Shown here: piece by piece, positions 10,917 through 22,096 of the stretch
How positions within the stretch are numbered: the first letter of the stretch is position 1
Layout: each line of letters opens with the position of its first letter
Origin: Exophiala sp. HKRS030
Taxonomy: Eukaryota; Ascomycota; Eurotiomycetes; Chaetothyriales; Herpotrichiellaceae
Direction of reading: 5' to 3'
DNA length: 64,000 nucleotides
Assembly: GCA_023897205.1 (NCBI GenBank)
Contig: JAHWDD010000009.1
Span: 1-64,000 of the forward strand
Position numbers and translations under genes: made by a program
The notes under the pieces: model-generated
The model's input: only the letters and a program-made list of their open reading frames with translations
Databases searched by the model: none
What the model was told of the DNA's origin: nothing

Positions 10917-12343
10917 ATGTCTTACCAGTGTTCCTTTGAGACTTGCTCAAAACGTTTCAAGACCGAGAAATTGATGATTGCTCACAAAATCAAAGATCCA
11001 ACACATTCATATTGTAAATGTTGTGATGAGGACTTTGAAGATGACATGGGCCTCTTCATCCACCAGCTCGGAAGCTCGAATCACAGTAAGATCCACTGAA
11101 CATTGATTGAAAGGCTTCTAATTCCTGTCCAGTCGTCTGTCCTATAGATGCTTTAGAATTTAAAAGCTCCATGGCAAGAGATCAGCACTTTGAACAGGTA
11201 GGATTCTCTGCCCACCGGCAGGATTGAGAGAGACTAATGCATTTTTGCCAACAGTGCCATCCCCAAAGGCAAAGGTTGAACTGTGCTGGATGTTCGGAAC
11301 TGTTCCATTCAGCCAGCGCACTCATGTCACATATTGAACAGGACACGTGCTCGGTTATAAGGCTTACCGACTACCGACTTCAACGAGTAGAACGACAACT
11401 GGAGAAGGACGCATGGGAATCTCATGCAAATCCATTCGGAGCATCTCAAGCTCAAATAGATGCACACGCTCAAGGCCTCTCCGCTGCTACCCTTAGCAAT
11501 CTGGACAATGTCCCTGTCTCTCGGGCCGACAGGTCACTTCATAATGCCATCGGCGGTCCAATCTCTACAACCTCTAAACAACAGTTTCCTCCGTTGACAC
11601 CTCGAGATCAAAACCGGAACTCGACTACCTCGCCCTCCATTATTCCAGAACCAAACAATTGCGAAGCCGAACTCACCAAACTCAAAATCTCCGACAGCAT
11701 TTGGACTCAGGATCTCAAGTCTACAATCCATGAGCAGCCAGGTTCCGCCGTCAGCACGGAATTCAAGGTACAAGGATGGCTGGATGATCTGAGTACAAGC
11801 TCGAAAAGCCCGTCCAGACACACAAGACAAACCACCTCCAACTTCAGTGACGAGGACGGCGGCACCAAGATCAATGCAGCCAAGGAACAACCTATACCAT
11901 CATCACCTCAAATCTCGGATCCAAATCCACACGCAGAACACAACCACATCAAATACCGACCAGCCGCCGTCCACTCGGTCATCTCATCCTCTTCGATCGT
12001 CGATGTCGAGCGATACTGGGACGCCTCACGCCAAGCATACGTCTGTTCCGGCCACGGATGCCACGGCAAAGGCTTCCAAGACCAGCAGTTATTTCGAGAT
12101 CATATGCTCTCTCCCACGCACATCAACGGACACACAACCTGTCCCTCGTGCTTGAAGTATTTCCGAACTCAGACTGCTTTCCTCGCACACGCCGCCTCGG
12201 GTAGCAGGACCTGCAGATTGAAGGAGAGTGTTCACTTCAACATCGTCCTCAGAGAGGCCACTGCAGGCATGATTGGAGCCGAAGGCTTCATGGACGACGG
12301 TGTCACTCCCAAGTTTACGGCACAAGAGATTCAAGATTGGTAG
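10917..12343 (+). CDS. C2H2 zinc-finger domain protein
   Basis: Three exons (10917-11085, 11133-11197, 11255-12343; introns of 47 and 57 nt) give 440 residues. The N-terminal third holds Cys/His pairs typical of degenerate C2H2 fingers: CSFETCSKRFKTEKLMIAH near residue 4, then CKCCDEDF and CAGCSELFHSASALMSHIE. A middle region rich in Ser, Thr, Pro and Gln is probably disordered. The C-terminal part has two more finger-like units, CSGHGCHGKGFQDQQLFRDH and CPSCLKYFRTQTAFLAHA. This layout is seen in uncharacterised fungal C2H2 proteins. Nuclear nucleic-acid binding is a guess from the fingers. The start at 10917 (ATGTCTTACCAG) places the first finger at the N-terminus. The second intron ends exactly before a Cys codon that completes a finger. 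Confidence 0.8.
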
Positions 12344-13694
12344 TCGAGTAGTCTGTCAACCATACCTCTACTGACATCGAAGTCACGAAACTCGGTGACA
12401 ACTACAAGATTCGTCATAATGATGATTAAATCTGCAACACCATCACCACCTGCCTGCCTGCTTGCATGCCTGCTTGCATGTGCATCATTAAGGATTATCG
12501 TTACGCCAAAACGTTCACGACCCATTACTTATGACAGACCCCGACCAGCTACGTAAACGGCAATGCTCTGAGATGTTCCATTAAGATTCGCTTTGATTTT
12601 GAGTCTCAAAGCATTTCGCATCCCTGCAATGGCACAGAACAGCTTTCAAGGGTGATGGAATCCTAGCACGGGACGTGCGTACGGGCAGCTTACAAGGGTA
12701 AGGCCAAGTACGGAGTATAGATCGATTCATCATATCTGCTGTGACATGGCATTGGCATGGCATAACATACACACATGCAGTTTTTGAACAATAATCATAT
12801 TTATGCCTCAGAACTCTTAGCCAGCAGAACTAGATACATTAGCTAGCTTCAACAATAACAACAACAAGATCAAATAAAGATCGAATGCAAACACAAGGAA
12901 ACAATAGGTATAGATAGATAGATTCGCTAAAAGTAGCACAACGTCCAAGGTCGTCATTGTTGTTGTTGTTGTTAGTCAGTAGAAAGGTGACCGGCAGCAG
13001 CCAGTGCATGCAGGCTCAGCCTGATGTGGTTGGTGGATTCATTGAAAACATTCAAAACTCAGAGGTTTAGATCAGGCTTGGCAGGAAGAATGTCGCGCAT
13101 TAACTCCAAATAGCAGGCAAAACTACCCAATCAGGCTATTTTGGGGCATGTTCATCGGCACCCGGTGCTCTCAATCTGCCCTTTTGTGTCGCTTTGACTA
13201 GTCAGTCAGGACTGACTGGCCTGTGTGCCTCGCGAGCATGGCTCTCTGAGGGCCGAGGGGCTCTCTTTCTCTCTGTCTGGCTGGGGTTCGAAGTGTCGTT
13301 CCCTCCCTTGCTCCCTCCCTGGCTTGCTCCCCGCACATCATCTTATATACCTTTGTGAATGAAGAATGATGAATGATGAGCATGCCCATATACAAGGGAC
13401 TCTCCTGCTTTTTCATGGATGTGACTAGACAATATTCCCTGTTCCTTGAACTCATTGCTACTACCTATGTCAACAGAGTGCCACGAACCCCAAGACGATG
13501 TATTTACACACTGGTTGCACGCGGGGCGTTTAGTCTCAATATATTTCATCTAACTGCGTGCTGAACCGCGATTTTCCCGTTCGTATATCGATCGATACAG
13601 CAAATGTATCACAATCACCACCACTAAAAAAAATGCTACTTTCTCCTGAACGTCGTCTCAAAACCCAAACCCTGCACAGACAAAGGCACCTCAC
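12344..13694. other. Intergenic, short repeats only
   Basis: About 1.35 kb between the convergent C2H2 and FMN-oxidase genes. It holds a TGCC/TTGCATG direct repeat at about 12450-12480, AAC/TTG trinucleotide stretches at about 12850-12975, a perfect 7-bp inverted repeat at 13203-13218 and a CT-rich tract at about 13260-13330. No coding frame resembles a known protein. Confidence 0.5.
13203..13218. repeat. Perfect 7-bp inverted repeat
   Basis: CAGTCAG followed after two bases by CTGACTG. It is too short and isolated to assign a role. Confidence 0.5.
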
Positions 13695-14992
13695 TCACAA
13701 ACGACTGGGGAAACCATCACGATCGAGCCTGGCCAAGAACTGTGGGGAAATCTCCTTGACGGAAGTGACGCCGGCGAGGCCCATGCACAGGACAAACTCA
13801 TCGATGAGCAACTTCAGGCATAGCTCGACGCCCTGTTGACCTTTATACGCGAGACCCCACAGGACAGGCCTGCCGATCCAGCAGAAATCCGCTCCCAGCG
13901 CGAGCGCTTTGAAGATGTCGGTGCCGTGGCGGATGCCGCCGTCGATGTGGACAGGGACGCGCTTGCGCACGGCGGCGACGACTTCGGGCAGTGCATCGAG
14001 TGTGGCGAGCGCCCCGTTGAGTTGCCGACCGCCGTGGTTCGATACGATGATCCCGTCGACGTTGTGTGCGATTGCAAGTTGGGCGTCTTCGGCGGTCGCG
14101 ATCCCTTTCACCCATACTTCCATTGGTGCCGCTTCGCGCTTCAGCCATGGGATTGACTCTTCCCAGCTTAAAGTTGGGTTGGGCGCGTGTGTGTGGAAGG
14201 AGATCGGCCCGCTGGGGGAGTGCGTGTGGTACCATCTTGGGAGGCGGCAGAGGAGGGGCGGCGCGGGCGTTTGGTATTGGCTTCTGATTGTGAGGAGGAG
14301 GTTTGGATTTTCGGAGAGAAGGAGATTGAGGATTGGGAGTCGGTTGTGCCGATGGCAGGCTTGGTTTCGGCTTCTGGTGCGTCGTTGTCGCCATTCTCAA
14401 CGAAATTGGCAATTTTCAGGTGCGAGGGCAGTTTGAATTGGTTGCGGATTTCGAGGTTGCGACGCCCGAGCATTGGTGTGTCGACGGTGAGGAGCACGGC
14501 TTTGTAGCCGGCCTTTTTCGCCCGTTGTATCATTTTCTGCGAGTGTTCTTTCTCCTCGAACAGATATAGCTGCAGCACATTGGGATTATCGCCGCTGGCT
14601 GCACGCACGTCCTCAAGGGTTGTTGTCGAGAAGGAACTCAAGCCCATGATGATACCCTTGGCTGCACATGCCCGTGCCGTGGCGGATTCCCCGTCAGCGT
14701 GTGCCAGACCTTGCATCGCTGTTGGAGCTACACCCATGGGGATGGTGTTGCGATGACCAAACACAGTCACGCTAGGGTCGATTTGTGATATATCGCGGAG
14801 TACGCGAGGGCGAATTCGGTATTTGTTATATGCTGTCATGTTCTCCTGCAGCGTTGTGCCGGAGTCGGCGCCTTCGTTGTAGTAGTCTCGAGTCTGCTTG
14901 TCCATGCGTTCGCGTGCCAGAGCCTCAAGCTCTTGAATTGTTAGGCAGTTAAGGTCGTGGGCCGTGGCCTTTTCGGAATTAGGTGGCGCCAT
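13695..14992 (-). CDS. FMN-dependent 2-hydroxyacid (L-lactate/glycolate) oxidase, one frameshift
   Basis: Member of the FMN alpha-hydroxy-acid dehydrogenase family, oxidising L-2-hydroxyacids such as lactate or glycolate. No cytochrome b5 domain is present, so it is not a cytochrome b2. Visible blocks include YYNEGADSGTTLQENM near the N-terminus, the FMN-barrel block MGVAPTAMQGLAH, LTVDTPMLGRRN, the catalytic histidine and arginine in SNHGGRQLNG, and the phosphate-binding DGGIRHGTDIFKALALGA followed by GRPVLWGL. The gene is intronless from ATG 14992. The reading frame breaks near codon 219. Adding one G to the plus-strand GGG at 14335-14337 reconnects ...GTTDSP with NLLLSENPN... and gives 432 residues, the family norm. 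Start 14992 was chosen because the family begins shortly before the TIQELEALARERM segment. An upstream in-frame extension looks non-conserved. Confidence 0.88.
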
Positions 14993-15994
14993 GGTTGAGA
15001 TTGTCACTTGAGGTCCTAAACCAGACAACTGTACTTGATACTGAGAAAAGATTGTTCCGCTTGTTGTTGCTGTTGCTAGTGTCAACGAATACTCCTGGGG
15101 CGATGTCGATGTAGTTTTATGCCAGACACCGTAGCCGAAGCCTTGTATGTATCCAAGAGGTGGATCCGTAGCCGATGGACGTTGTATAGATGAATGTTCA
15201 CAAGTATACACGGGCTTGGTAGATATGCAGTATTAAGGTTTTGCGGCAAGAAAGCCGCGGACTTGGTGACGACCGAATAGTAGGACGGGGCTGAAGGCGC
15301 GTCGACCAGTCCAGACTTAAACTCACTTGAGACGAGAAAACAAAATAATGCCCGAATGGATCAAGGCGAGAAGCCCAGAGAACTGTGTAAAAGTGGTAGA
15401 ATGCTCAAGGCGAGAAGACCATGCAAGGGGAGATGAGTGCAGCACAGTCGGCGATATCGGTGAGGGAATTTGAGGATCAAGAAGCGAGCTACTCACAGTT
15501 TGAAAGGGTGGGAGCGAACCTCGAACGTTGATAACTTCGATTTTGATGATCCCAGCAGTGACCTACCTTTTGAATCTTTTGATGACCATCTCTCCGCATC
15601 AAGGGATCGGGTGTCGATCATCGGAGGGTTCATGACGCCGTGGTTTTTGAGCCTTTGACAAATGCTTGACAGGACAAAGGGATTATGCGTGGGAAGCTTT
15701 AGAAAATGGAGGGAGAAGCACGAGGAGATGACGTCAAGCATTGATATCCACACTAGCCACATATGGAATAGCTTGATTTCCAAAAGAGGAATAGTCTCCA
15801 TCTCCAATTTCGTGGAGAGGGACACCCTGGGAATCCTCGTCGCTCTTCACGTGGCTCTTTCAGTGTCGACAATGCGAACTGCGGCACCACTCAATCAACC
15901 CAATAAGTCACTTGGAGTTCTCAGCCTTGTCGATAACGACCCGGAATGCTTGCATCTTGAATTCTGCGTTTCTGCTCCATCTCCATCCCTCACG
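14993..15994. promoter_or_regulatory. Divergent intergenic region, FMN oxidase / ALG3
   Basis: One kilobase between divergent starts. Open frames extend from it into both genes but lack family resemblance. No identified regulator site. Confidence 0.45.
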
Positions 15995-17334
15995 ATGAGC
16001 AATCTCATCACCAACGTCCAAGACCTGGCCTTCAATCCCAAACACACGAGATGGATAGCACCACTGATCGTGGCCGGTGAAGCCATCCTTTGCGCCTTGA
16101 TTATCTGGAAAGTCCCATGTGAGTCGCAATACCGGGTCGCTACCTACTACTACAACCCCGAGCTACTAGCGAACAGTGATTAACCCTACATCCATCTGCA
16201 GACACAGAAATCGACTGGCAGACCTATATGACCCATATTAATGTCTTCCTCAACGGAGAAAGAACCTATACAAAAATCACTGGCCCGACCGGGCCCCTCG
16301 TCTACCCTGGCTTACACGTCTACATATACACACTGCTTTATCGACTGACCGAGGCTGGGACCAACATCCTGCGAGCCCAAATCATCTTCGCCGGACTATA
16401 CCTTGTGACACTGGCCTTTGTGCTCGCTTGCTATAGGAGAATAGGAGCACCGCCTTGGCTCTTGGTGCCATTGGCGCTTAGTAAGAGGTTGCATTCGATA
16501 TATCTCCTACGCTTGTTCAACGACGCATGGGCCGCTCTTGCGTTCTGGGTGGCTATTTACATGCTACAAAGGCGCAGGTGGCAAGATGGAGTTGTGGCTT
16601 GGAGTTTTGGAGTGGGCATCAAGATGACTTTACTCTTGTCGGCACCTGGTGTTGCTATTGTGCTGCTTCAAGCCCAAGGTATCGTGGGAGCCATCCTCTC
16701 TGGTATCTCGGTACTCGTGATACAATATTTCCTTGCTGCTCCTTTTGTGGCCATTGACTATCAGGCCTACTTTGCCCGAGCCTTTGATTTTGGGAGACAA
16801 TTCCTCTATAAGTGGACAGTGAATTGGAGATTCGTGGATGAATCTACCTTCTTGTCAAGAGGATTTGCTGTCAGTCTGCTGATTGTCCATGTCTCGTTGC
16901 TATTCTTGTTTCTTCAGCAAAAATGGACTAAGCCTTCAGCGTCCAATCCACCAGACTTTGCCAAAAGATACCTAGGTATCTCCACGTCGGCTGATCGAAA
17001 GATCATCTCGGATAGGATAACACCAACGTTCATCATGGATACCATCCTTGGAAGTATGGTCATAGGCCTACTGTGTGCCCGGAGTCTGCATTACCAGTTC
17101 TATGCATATCTTGGTTGGACCTCACCCTATCTTCTGTGGAGAGCAGGCGGCGGTCCGATATGGGTCTTGGTCAATTGGGCGATTCAAGAGTATGCCTGGC
17201 TCGTTTTTCCAAGCACGAACCTCAGCTCGGCTTTGGTGGTGGGAGCTTTGGCAGTGCAGGTCATGTGTGCACTTATTGCCCCTCCTGTAGATCACATTCG
17301 TCCTCCTGGGAAGCCATCTGGCAATAATTTCTAG
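15995..17334 (+). CDS. ALG3: Dolichyl-P-Man:Man5GlcNAc2-PP-dolichol alpha-1,3-mannosyltransferase
   Basis: ER membrane mannosyltransferase adding the first dolichol-phosphate-mannose-dependent mannose to the N-glycan precursor on the lumenal side. Two exons (15995-16118 and 16202-17334, 83-nt intron) give 418 residues, the usual ALG3 length. The conserved lumenal motif YTEIDWQTYM is created across the splice junction. GPTGPLVYPGLHVYIY and LSKRLHSIYLLRLFNDAW follow and are diagnostic for ALG3. About ten hydrophobic segments run through the rest. The start at 15995 begins MSNLITNVQDLAFNPKH, right before the first membrane segment. The stop lies only 35 bp from the convergent EIF1AD-like gene. 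Confidence 0.95.
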
Positions 17335-17369
17335 GAAAGCCGTTTGTAAGGCGATTAAGACTAAATGTC

Positions 17370-17777
17370 TCAGCCGTCCTCCTCTTCGCTTTCAGACGGA
17401 GGCATTTTGCCGACATTGGATTCTTCTTCGTCACTGTCCACAGGCACAGCCTTCTTCACAAACTGTGGAGGCCAATATGATTGTTTTCTCCATTGCTTTT
17501 CATCCCTGGCAATATTGATAATTTCTCCTTGAATCTTATTATCTCTACCCTCGCCTGCAGTGGTGTCGACAAGGACGAACCCACCACGCTTCACCCATAC
17601 GGTTGCTCGGAATTTGGCATCGAGCTCGACGAGGAGAGTGCTGGAATCTGGAGTCTGAACCGTGTACAGATCTTTGCCGTTGGCTTTGACCACACGAGCG
17701 ATGGTTTGACCCTGTGTGAGTAAGTCTGGCGGGGTCAGGGTTTCTTCGACCGTATTTCTGAGCTTTCGGCGCGACAT
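17370..17777 (-). CDS. EIF1AD-like S1/IF1-fold RNA-binding protein
   Basis: A 135-residue intronless protein with the eIF1A-like OB fold found in EIF1AD. It begins MSRRKLRNTVEETLTPPDLL and continues with QTIARVVKANGKDLYTV and LVELDAKFRATVWVKRGGFV, the family core. A basic N-terminus precedes the OB fold. The C-terminal 25 residues are acidic and Ser-rich (VDSDEEESN, PSESEEEDG), as in homologues. The human relative is a nucleolar ribosome-maturation factor, so a similar role is inferred. It is convergent with ALG3 and divergent from the MFS gene. Confidence 0.88.
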   Translation of the reverse strand: MSRRKLRNTVEETLTPPDLLTQGQTIARVVKANGKDLYTVQTPDSSTLLVELDAKFRATVWVKRGGFVLVDTTAGEGRDNKIQGEIINIARDEKQWRKQSYWPPQFVKKAVPVDSDEEESNVGKMPPSESEEEDG

Positions 17778-18447
17778 GGCGCGTTGACGACAGACGTCAG
17801 ACTAGAAGACAGATTTTTGGTGGATCTTGTTCTTCTCTATGGTCAAATTCCTGGAGGCCTTGGTGCATCAATCAAGCAAAACGATCGTGTGCGGGGAATT
17901 GTTGATGGTCATGAATTCGGTAGAATATCAGTCAGCTTTTTTCTGGCCGTGATCCGTGCCGCTGAAGATTCCCTCCACACTAGGCCCAATATGGAAAGCC
18001 GCCCGGAACACGCTTTTTCGCGTTATCTTTCCGCCTTGATAGTCAAAGGTTCAAAGGGTTTTTCTCATCATTCTGACTCCTCAACGTCCCAAGTTGACTC
18101 GATCACTCATGTTCATCCTTTCTGCATGTGCTCACACCCCAGCACTCCATGTTGGCCAACGGAGATCCAACTAGCCAACGTCAAAGTGGGTGATCTGCTG
18201 AGTGGAGGCACGTCTACCCATCTTCGGCAAATGACCACCATGCCTCACGTACCTCCCTCATGCCACTGTCGGCTTTTTCTGGCTTGACCATCATCCATAT
18301 CTTTTCAGCTAACCAATTTGGCGTCGGCCTGTGGAGTCAATAGCCTTCTTCATCTTGACTACAAATTACTTCAACTTGAGCCAGGTTTGTTCTTTTTCGT
18401 TTTCATTGTTGTGCTCTGGTTGAAATTGTTACCACCATTTATGAACC
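17778..18447. promoter_or_regulatory. Divergent intergenic region, EIF1AD-like / MFS gene
   Basis: 670 bases between divergent starts. A 167-codon open frame on + runs through it, but it lacks an ATG near its beginning and has no recognisable domain, so it is taken as chance. The last 100 bases are TC-rich leader. Confidence 0.5.
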
Positions 18448-20107
18448 ATGGCTACCCCCCTTTTTGGTGCTTTAATTACCCATGAAAGCTCACCCGCTCC
18501 CTTTCAACCTGTTATACATCGGGATCAGATTACCAGTGTCCCGCCCACCGAGTATGAACTGGACGAACTGAAATGGGGTGCGAGACTAAATGGCCCGAAT
18601 GACCATTATTTTGACAAGCAGTTGCGTTCTGCCTCTACGTCTATTCCACAAACTCCAGCAGAACTTGAATCAAGTCGGCCGCCCACACCAAAGAGAGATC
18701 AAGCAGTGGACGCTTTGACTATTCAGTCTATCTGGAACCCCAAGAAGAACAAATGGAGATTGGCTTCTGCCGGTCTCATGTTCTTAACCATGGGTTTGAA
18801 TGATGCCGCAACAGGAGCTCTAATCCCCTATCTTGAGAAAGAATACCATATCGGTTATGCCGTTGTGTCTCTTATTTTCGTCTCGAATGCTCTTGGTTTC
18901 ATATCCATGGCACCACTCTCTCAAATGATTGAAGGCTACACTGGGAGAAGTTGGTCATACGTTGTGGCAACTTTGCTCATGAGCCTTGGGTATATCGCAC
19001 TAGTTTGCACCCCTCCCTTCCCAGTGGTGGTCCTGAGTTTCTATTTCATCGGGTTGGGCATGGCTTTGTTTTTGGCCATGACAAATGTCTTCATTGTCAA
19101 TTTACTGAATGGGACAGTCATTTTGGGATTCATGCATGGTTTATACGGGGTATGTGTTCCTGCCCCTGTGGAATTATTGGTAATCTGACATGTGCCAGAT
19201 TGGAGGTGTTGTTTCACCACTCCTGGCCACCGCTATGGTATCGCGCGGCATGCAGTGGTCCCGATTTTATTTCATCCCTCTGTCAATAACGCTTGCATCT
19301 ATCCTTTTCATGGGCTGGGCTTATAAAGGCTTCGAGAACGATGCAGCCACTCAATTGCTCACCTCGCTCGAAAGAACAGCCTCTCGTCAAGCTACCGCGG
19401 TCGGAGAGCCTACGAAGTTACACATTCTCAAAAAAGCACTTGGCCAGAAGACTACAATCTTGGGCGCCATCTTCATCTTGTTTGTTAAATCTCTTCTACT
19501 CCACAAATAAATGCTGACATCTCCACAGCTTCTATCAAGGTGCAGAAGTCGCTATTTCAGGATGGGTCATTTCCTACTTGATCAGCTATCGACAAGGCAA
19601 TCCTGCACAAGTCGGTAATGTCACCAGCGGGTAAGTTTTCTTCTTTTCGGCTGTGTTCTCCAGAAAATCACTAACACCACAAAAAGCTTCTGGGGCGGTA
19701 TTACAGTCGGCCGTTTCGTGCTCACACACTTCGCACATAAACTCGGCGAGAAGAGAGCAGTTTTCGGCCTCACGGCCGGCGCCGCCATCTTCCAACTCCT
19801 CGTGTGGCTGGTCCCCAACATCATCGGCAACGCCGTGGCCGAGTCCATTGTTGGACTGTTTTTGGGTCCAGTCTATCCATGTGCCACCGCGGTGTTTTCC
19901 AAGCTGTTGCCAAGAAACATCCAGATCAGCGCTTTGTCGATTGTTACGTCCATGGGCTCGTCGGGAGGAGCGTTGGTGCCGTTCATCACAGGGCTGTTGG
20001 CTCAGAAATTGGGCACCGTGGTGTTGCATCCGATCGTGTTGATTGCTTTTGCTTCAATGACTGTCATGTGGGCTCTCTTGCCTCGCATAGGTAAGAGGAT
20101 GGAATGA
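18448..20107 (+). CDS. MFS transporter, BSC6-like
   Basis: Major facilitator protein of 501 residues from four exons: 18448-19149, 19199-19479, 19529-19630 and 19687-20107, with introns of 49, 49 and 56 nt. The first 105 residues are a hydrophilic cytosolic tail with a Pro-rich segment. Twelve membrane segments follow. Motifs include GLMFLTMGLNDAATGALIPY in the first helix, FIGLGMALFLAMTNVFIVNL, HGLYG joined to IGGVVSPL, and YQGAEVAISGWVISYL. The overall pattern matches the yeast BSC6 / FHS-like subgroup of unknown substrate. The second intron uses donor GTTTGT at 19480; the nearby GTTAAA at 19484 would put the next exon out of frame. The gene is convergent with the DUF3433 gene, with 51 bp between stops. 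Confidence 0.85.
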
Positions 20108-20158
20108 ATAGAACAGACCAGGTACGTAAAGGAAGAACGAAGAACGAAGAAAGACCTT

Positions 20159-22096
20159 TTAGTTGTCAGATGCATGACCTTGATTCTTGAAAAAATCGCC
20201 AGCCCATGGGTTGGTTGTTAGTAACGTTGCTATTGTCGCGATTGATGCTGGGTCTCTTGGCACCACATCTCTAGCCTTCAAAATAGAGATCACACCGAGA
20301 CATACAACAAGCAGTACCAACACGACGCCAACAACTAATGAAGAAAGCAGTTTCATCTGCAGGCGGTCTTCGTAGTACATACGTGTGCCAGTAGTGGTAG
20401 CATCGCTTGGCACAGTCAATTGCTGATTTGCAAATTCTGACATAACTCCCTGAAACATCCTGTTTGCAGTAGCCTGCGTAAGTGAAGTGTCGAGAAAGGG
20501 TTCAAGGGTCGAGCCACCGTTGGCTAAGGCCATTAGTTGCCAGAAGGAGCCGATAATAGATTGATTTGTGCCTTGTATAGTTGGAAGAGGAGGAAGGGTC
20601 GACTGCAAAAGAGACAATAGTGGACCTTCAAATGCATCTGATAAATTTCGATAGCTGAACTCTGGCATATGATCCGCTACCTCATCTTTCACTTGCACTG
20701 AGAAGACATCCCGACTTTTAGGAGAGCCCGCAACTTTGACAGTGGCCGAAAATATGCCGTAGGTCGGGCGACAAATAATGGATGACACAGCTGCGGCAAT
20801 TCCACTCCAGCCCGTGACGTTGACATTAGCACCTCCTAGTGCTGTCTCGTTCACTGTAGGTTCAATCAGCTGTTGAAAGCGAAGATCGAAAAGTGTGATC
20901 AGCCGCACGGTGCTATCCGTCAATAGGCCATCGGGTGCATTCTCCCGGTTGCTGCTCATGGCACACGATTCATTGATGTTCGTGATATCTGCCTGTAGGA
21001 GACGTTGAGGCACCTCATTGGCGCTTGGATCCGGTGAGAGGCGGTATTCCTGCTTGACAAGACAGTCTTTTGACCGAACGTTGTACTTGATCCACCCCTC
21101 AGTTATATTTATTCCGAAGTAAGTCACCTCTGGCTTTTTGTAGAGCGATATATCCTGCAATTCGACAGCCTCGCAATTATAATTTGGCACGAACGCGTTC
21201 ACTTCTGCCGTGACTGTTGAGTTCCGGAGCCAATCGGCGGTCAGATCCAGTGCTTGGTAGGAATTGTCAGGTCGCACCCCTGGTTCATAAGGTATTCCAA
21301 GGATGTTCGTGCCGTACCAAGATCTAGGAGCTATTTGTAGGAAGCTTCCGTCGTAAAATTCGGCGGAGAAGTTGGTAGATAAAGGTATTGTCACATCAGT
21401 TTCGGTAAATGGGATAGAAGTGAGGCTCAGCAGACCGGTAGAAAAAGCAGTGGCAATAATGAGAGCAATGCTGCCTGTTGAACTGGCCGCTACAGCCCAG
21501 TGTTTCTTCTTAAGCGCTCCAAATATCACGAAGGGCAGGCCAGCCGAAACATAATCAAGTAGTAATGTCTCTGTTTCAGCCGAGTACCCACGAGCAAGAT
21601 TCCTCCATGGCTCCAGGCTTCTGCAGGAGTAGTCAACTTGTTGCCAGAAGACTGCTAAGATGGTCAAGAAGGCTGTGGGCCCATATTTCCAAGCATATTT
21701 GTGGGCATTTGAAGCTGTGAGTAGGCCCTGATTCTTTTGCGAGAAGTAGTAGAGAATCGCTACGGCAACGACGGAGCACACACAGGCAAGTCCAAGGAGG
21801 AGTAAGACATACCAGCGGAGCCAGAAAGGATTCCAGGCTCTCTTCGACGGATTTGCACTACCCTCGACCTTATTTTGTGAACCCAATGGTAGTATATAAA
21901 ATGGGTGATGTCCATTGCCGTCCCCTTGTCGCTCGTAGTGAATTGAGCCCTGATCTGAAGTAATGGATGTCAAACAAATATTGTGAGTTTTGCTCTCTGG
22001 TGACGCCTCAACTGCTGCCTTTGCAGTATTTCTGCGGACTTCCGCATCACCGAAGCTCTCCGGTGAGAGTAAAGGGGTCTGTCTTGCATCGCCCAT
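20159..22096 (-). CDS. DUF3433-like fungal membrane protein
   Basis: A 645-residue intronless protein of unknown function. After a hydrophilic N-terminus of about 90 residues come membrane segments WYVLLLLGLACVCSVVAVA, a second near FLTILAVFW, and further ones around AGLPFVIFGALKK and GSIALIIATAFSTG. The block between the second and third, with SLEPWRNLARGYSAETETLLLDYVS, is characteristic of DUF3433. A large segment with many N-glycosylation sequons follows, probably lumenal or extracellular, and then a final helix (LLSSLVVGVVLVLLVVCLGV) and a short tail. Many DUF3433 proteins are longer and carry two copies of this architecture; only one is present here and the frame ends cleanly. ATG 22096 is the first in frame. 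Confidence 0.7.
   Translation of the reverse strand: MGDARQTPLLSPESFGDAEVRRNTAKAAVEASPESKTHNICLTSITSDQGSIHYERQGDGNGHHPFYILPLGSQNKVEGSANPSKRAWNPFWLRWYVLLLLGLACVCSVVAVAILYYFSQKNQGLLTASNAHKYAWKYGPTAFLTILAVFWQQVDYSCRSLEPWRNLARGYSAETETLLLDYVSAGLPFVIFGALKKKHWAVAASSTGSIALIIATAFSTGLLSLTSIPFTETDVTIPLSTNFSAEFYDGSFLQIAPRSWYGTNILGIPYEPGVRPDNSYQALDLTADWLRNSTVTAEVNAFVPNYNCEAVELQDISLYKKPEVTYFGINITEGWIKYNVRSKDCLVKQEYRLSPDPSANEVPQRLLQADITNINESCAMSSNRENAPDGLLTDSTVRLITLFDLRFQQLIEPTVNETALGGANVNVTGWSGIAAAVSSIICRPTYGIFSATVKVAGSPKSRDVFSVQVKDEVADHMPEFSYRNLSDAFEGPLLSLLQSTLPPLPTIQGTNQSIIGSFWQLMALANGGSTLEPFLDTSLTQATANRMFQGVMSEFANQQLTVPSDATTTGTRMYYEDRLQMKLLSSLVVGVVLVLLVVCLGVISILKARDVVPRDPASIATIATLLTTNPWAGDFFKNQGHASDN

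Noticed and set aside
17784..18287. 167-codon + frame beside the EIF1AD-like start
   Set aside because: It has no ATG near its beginning, no recognisable domain, and lies in a divergent promoter.
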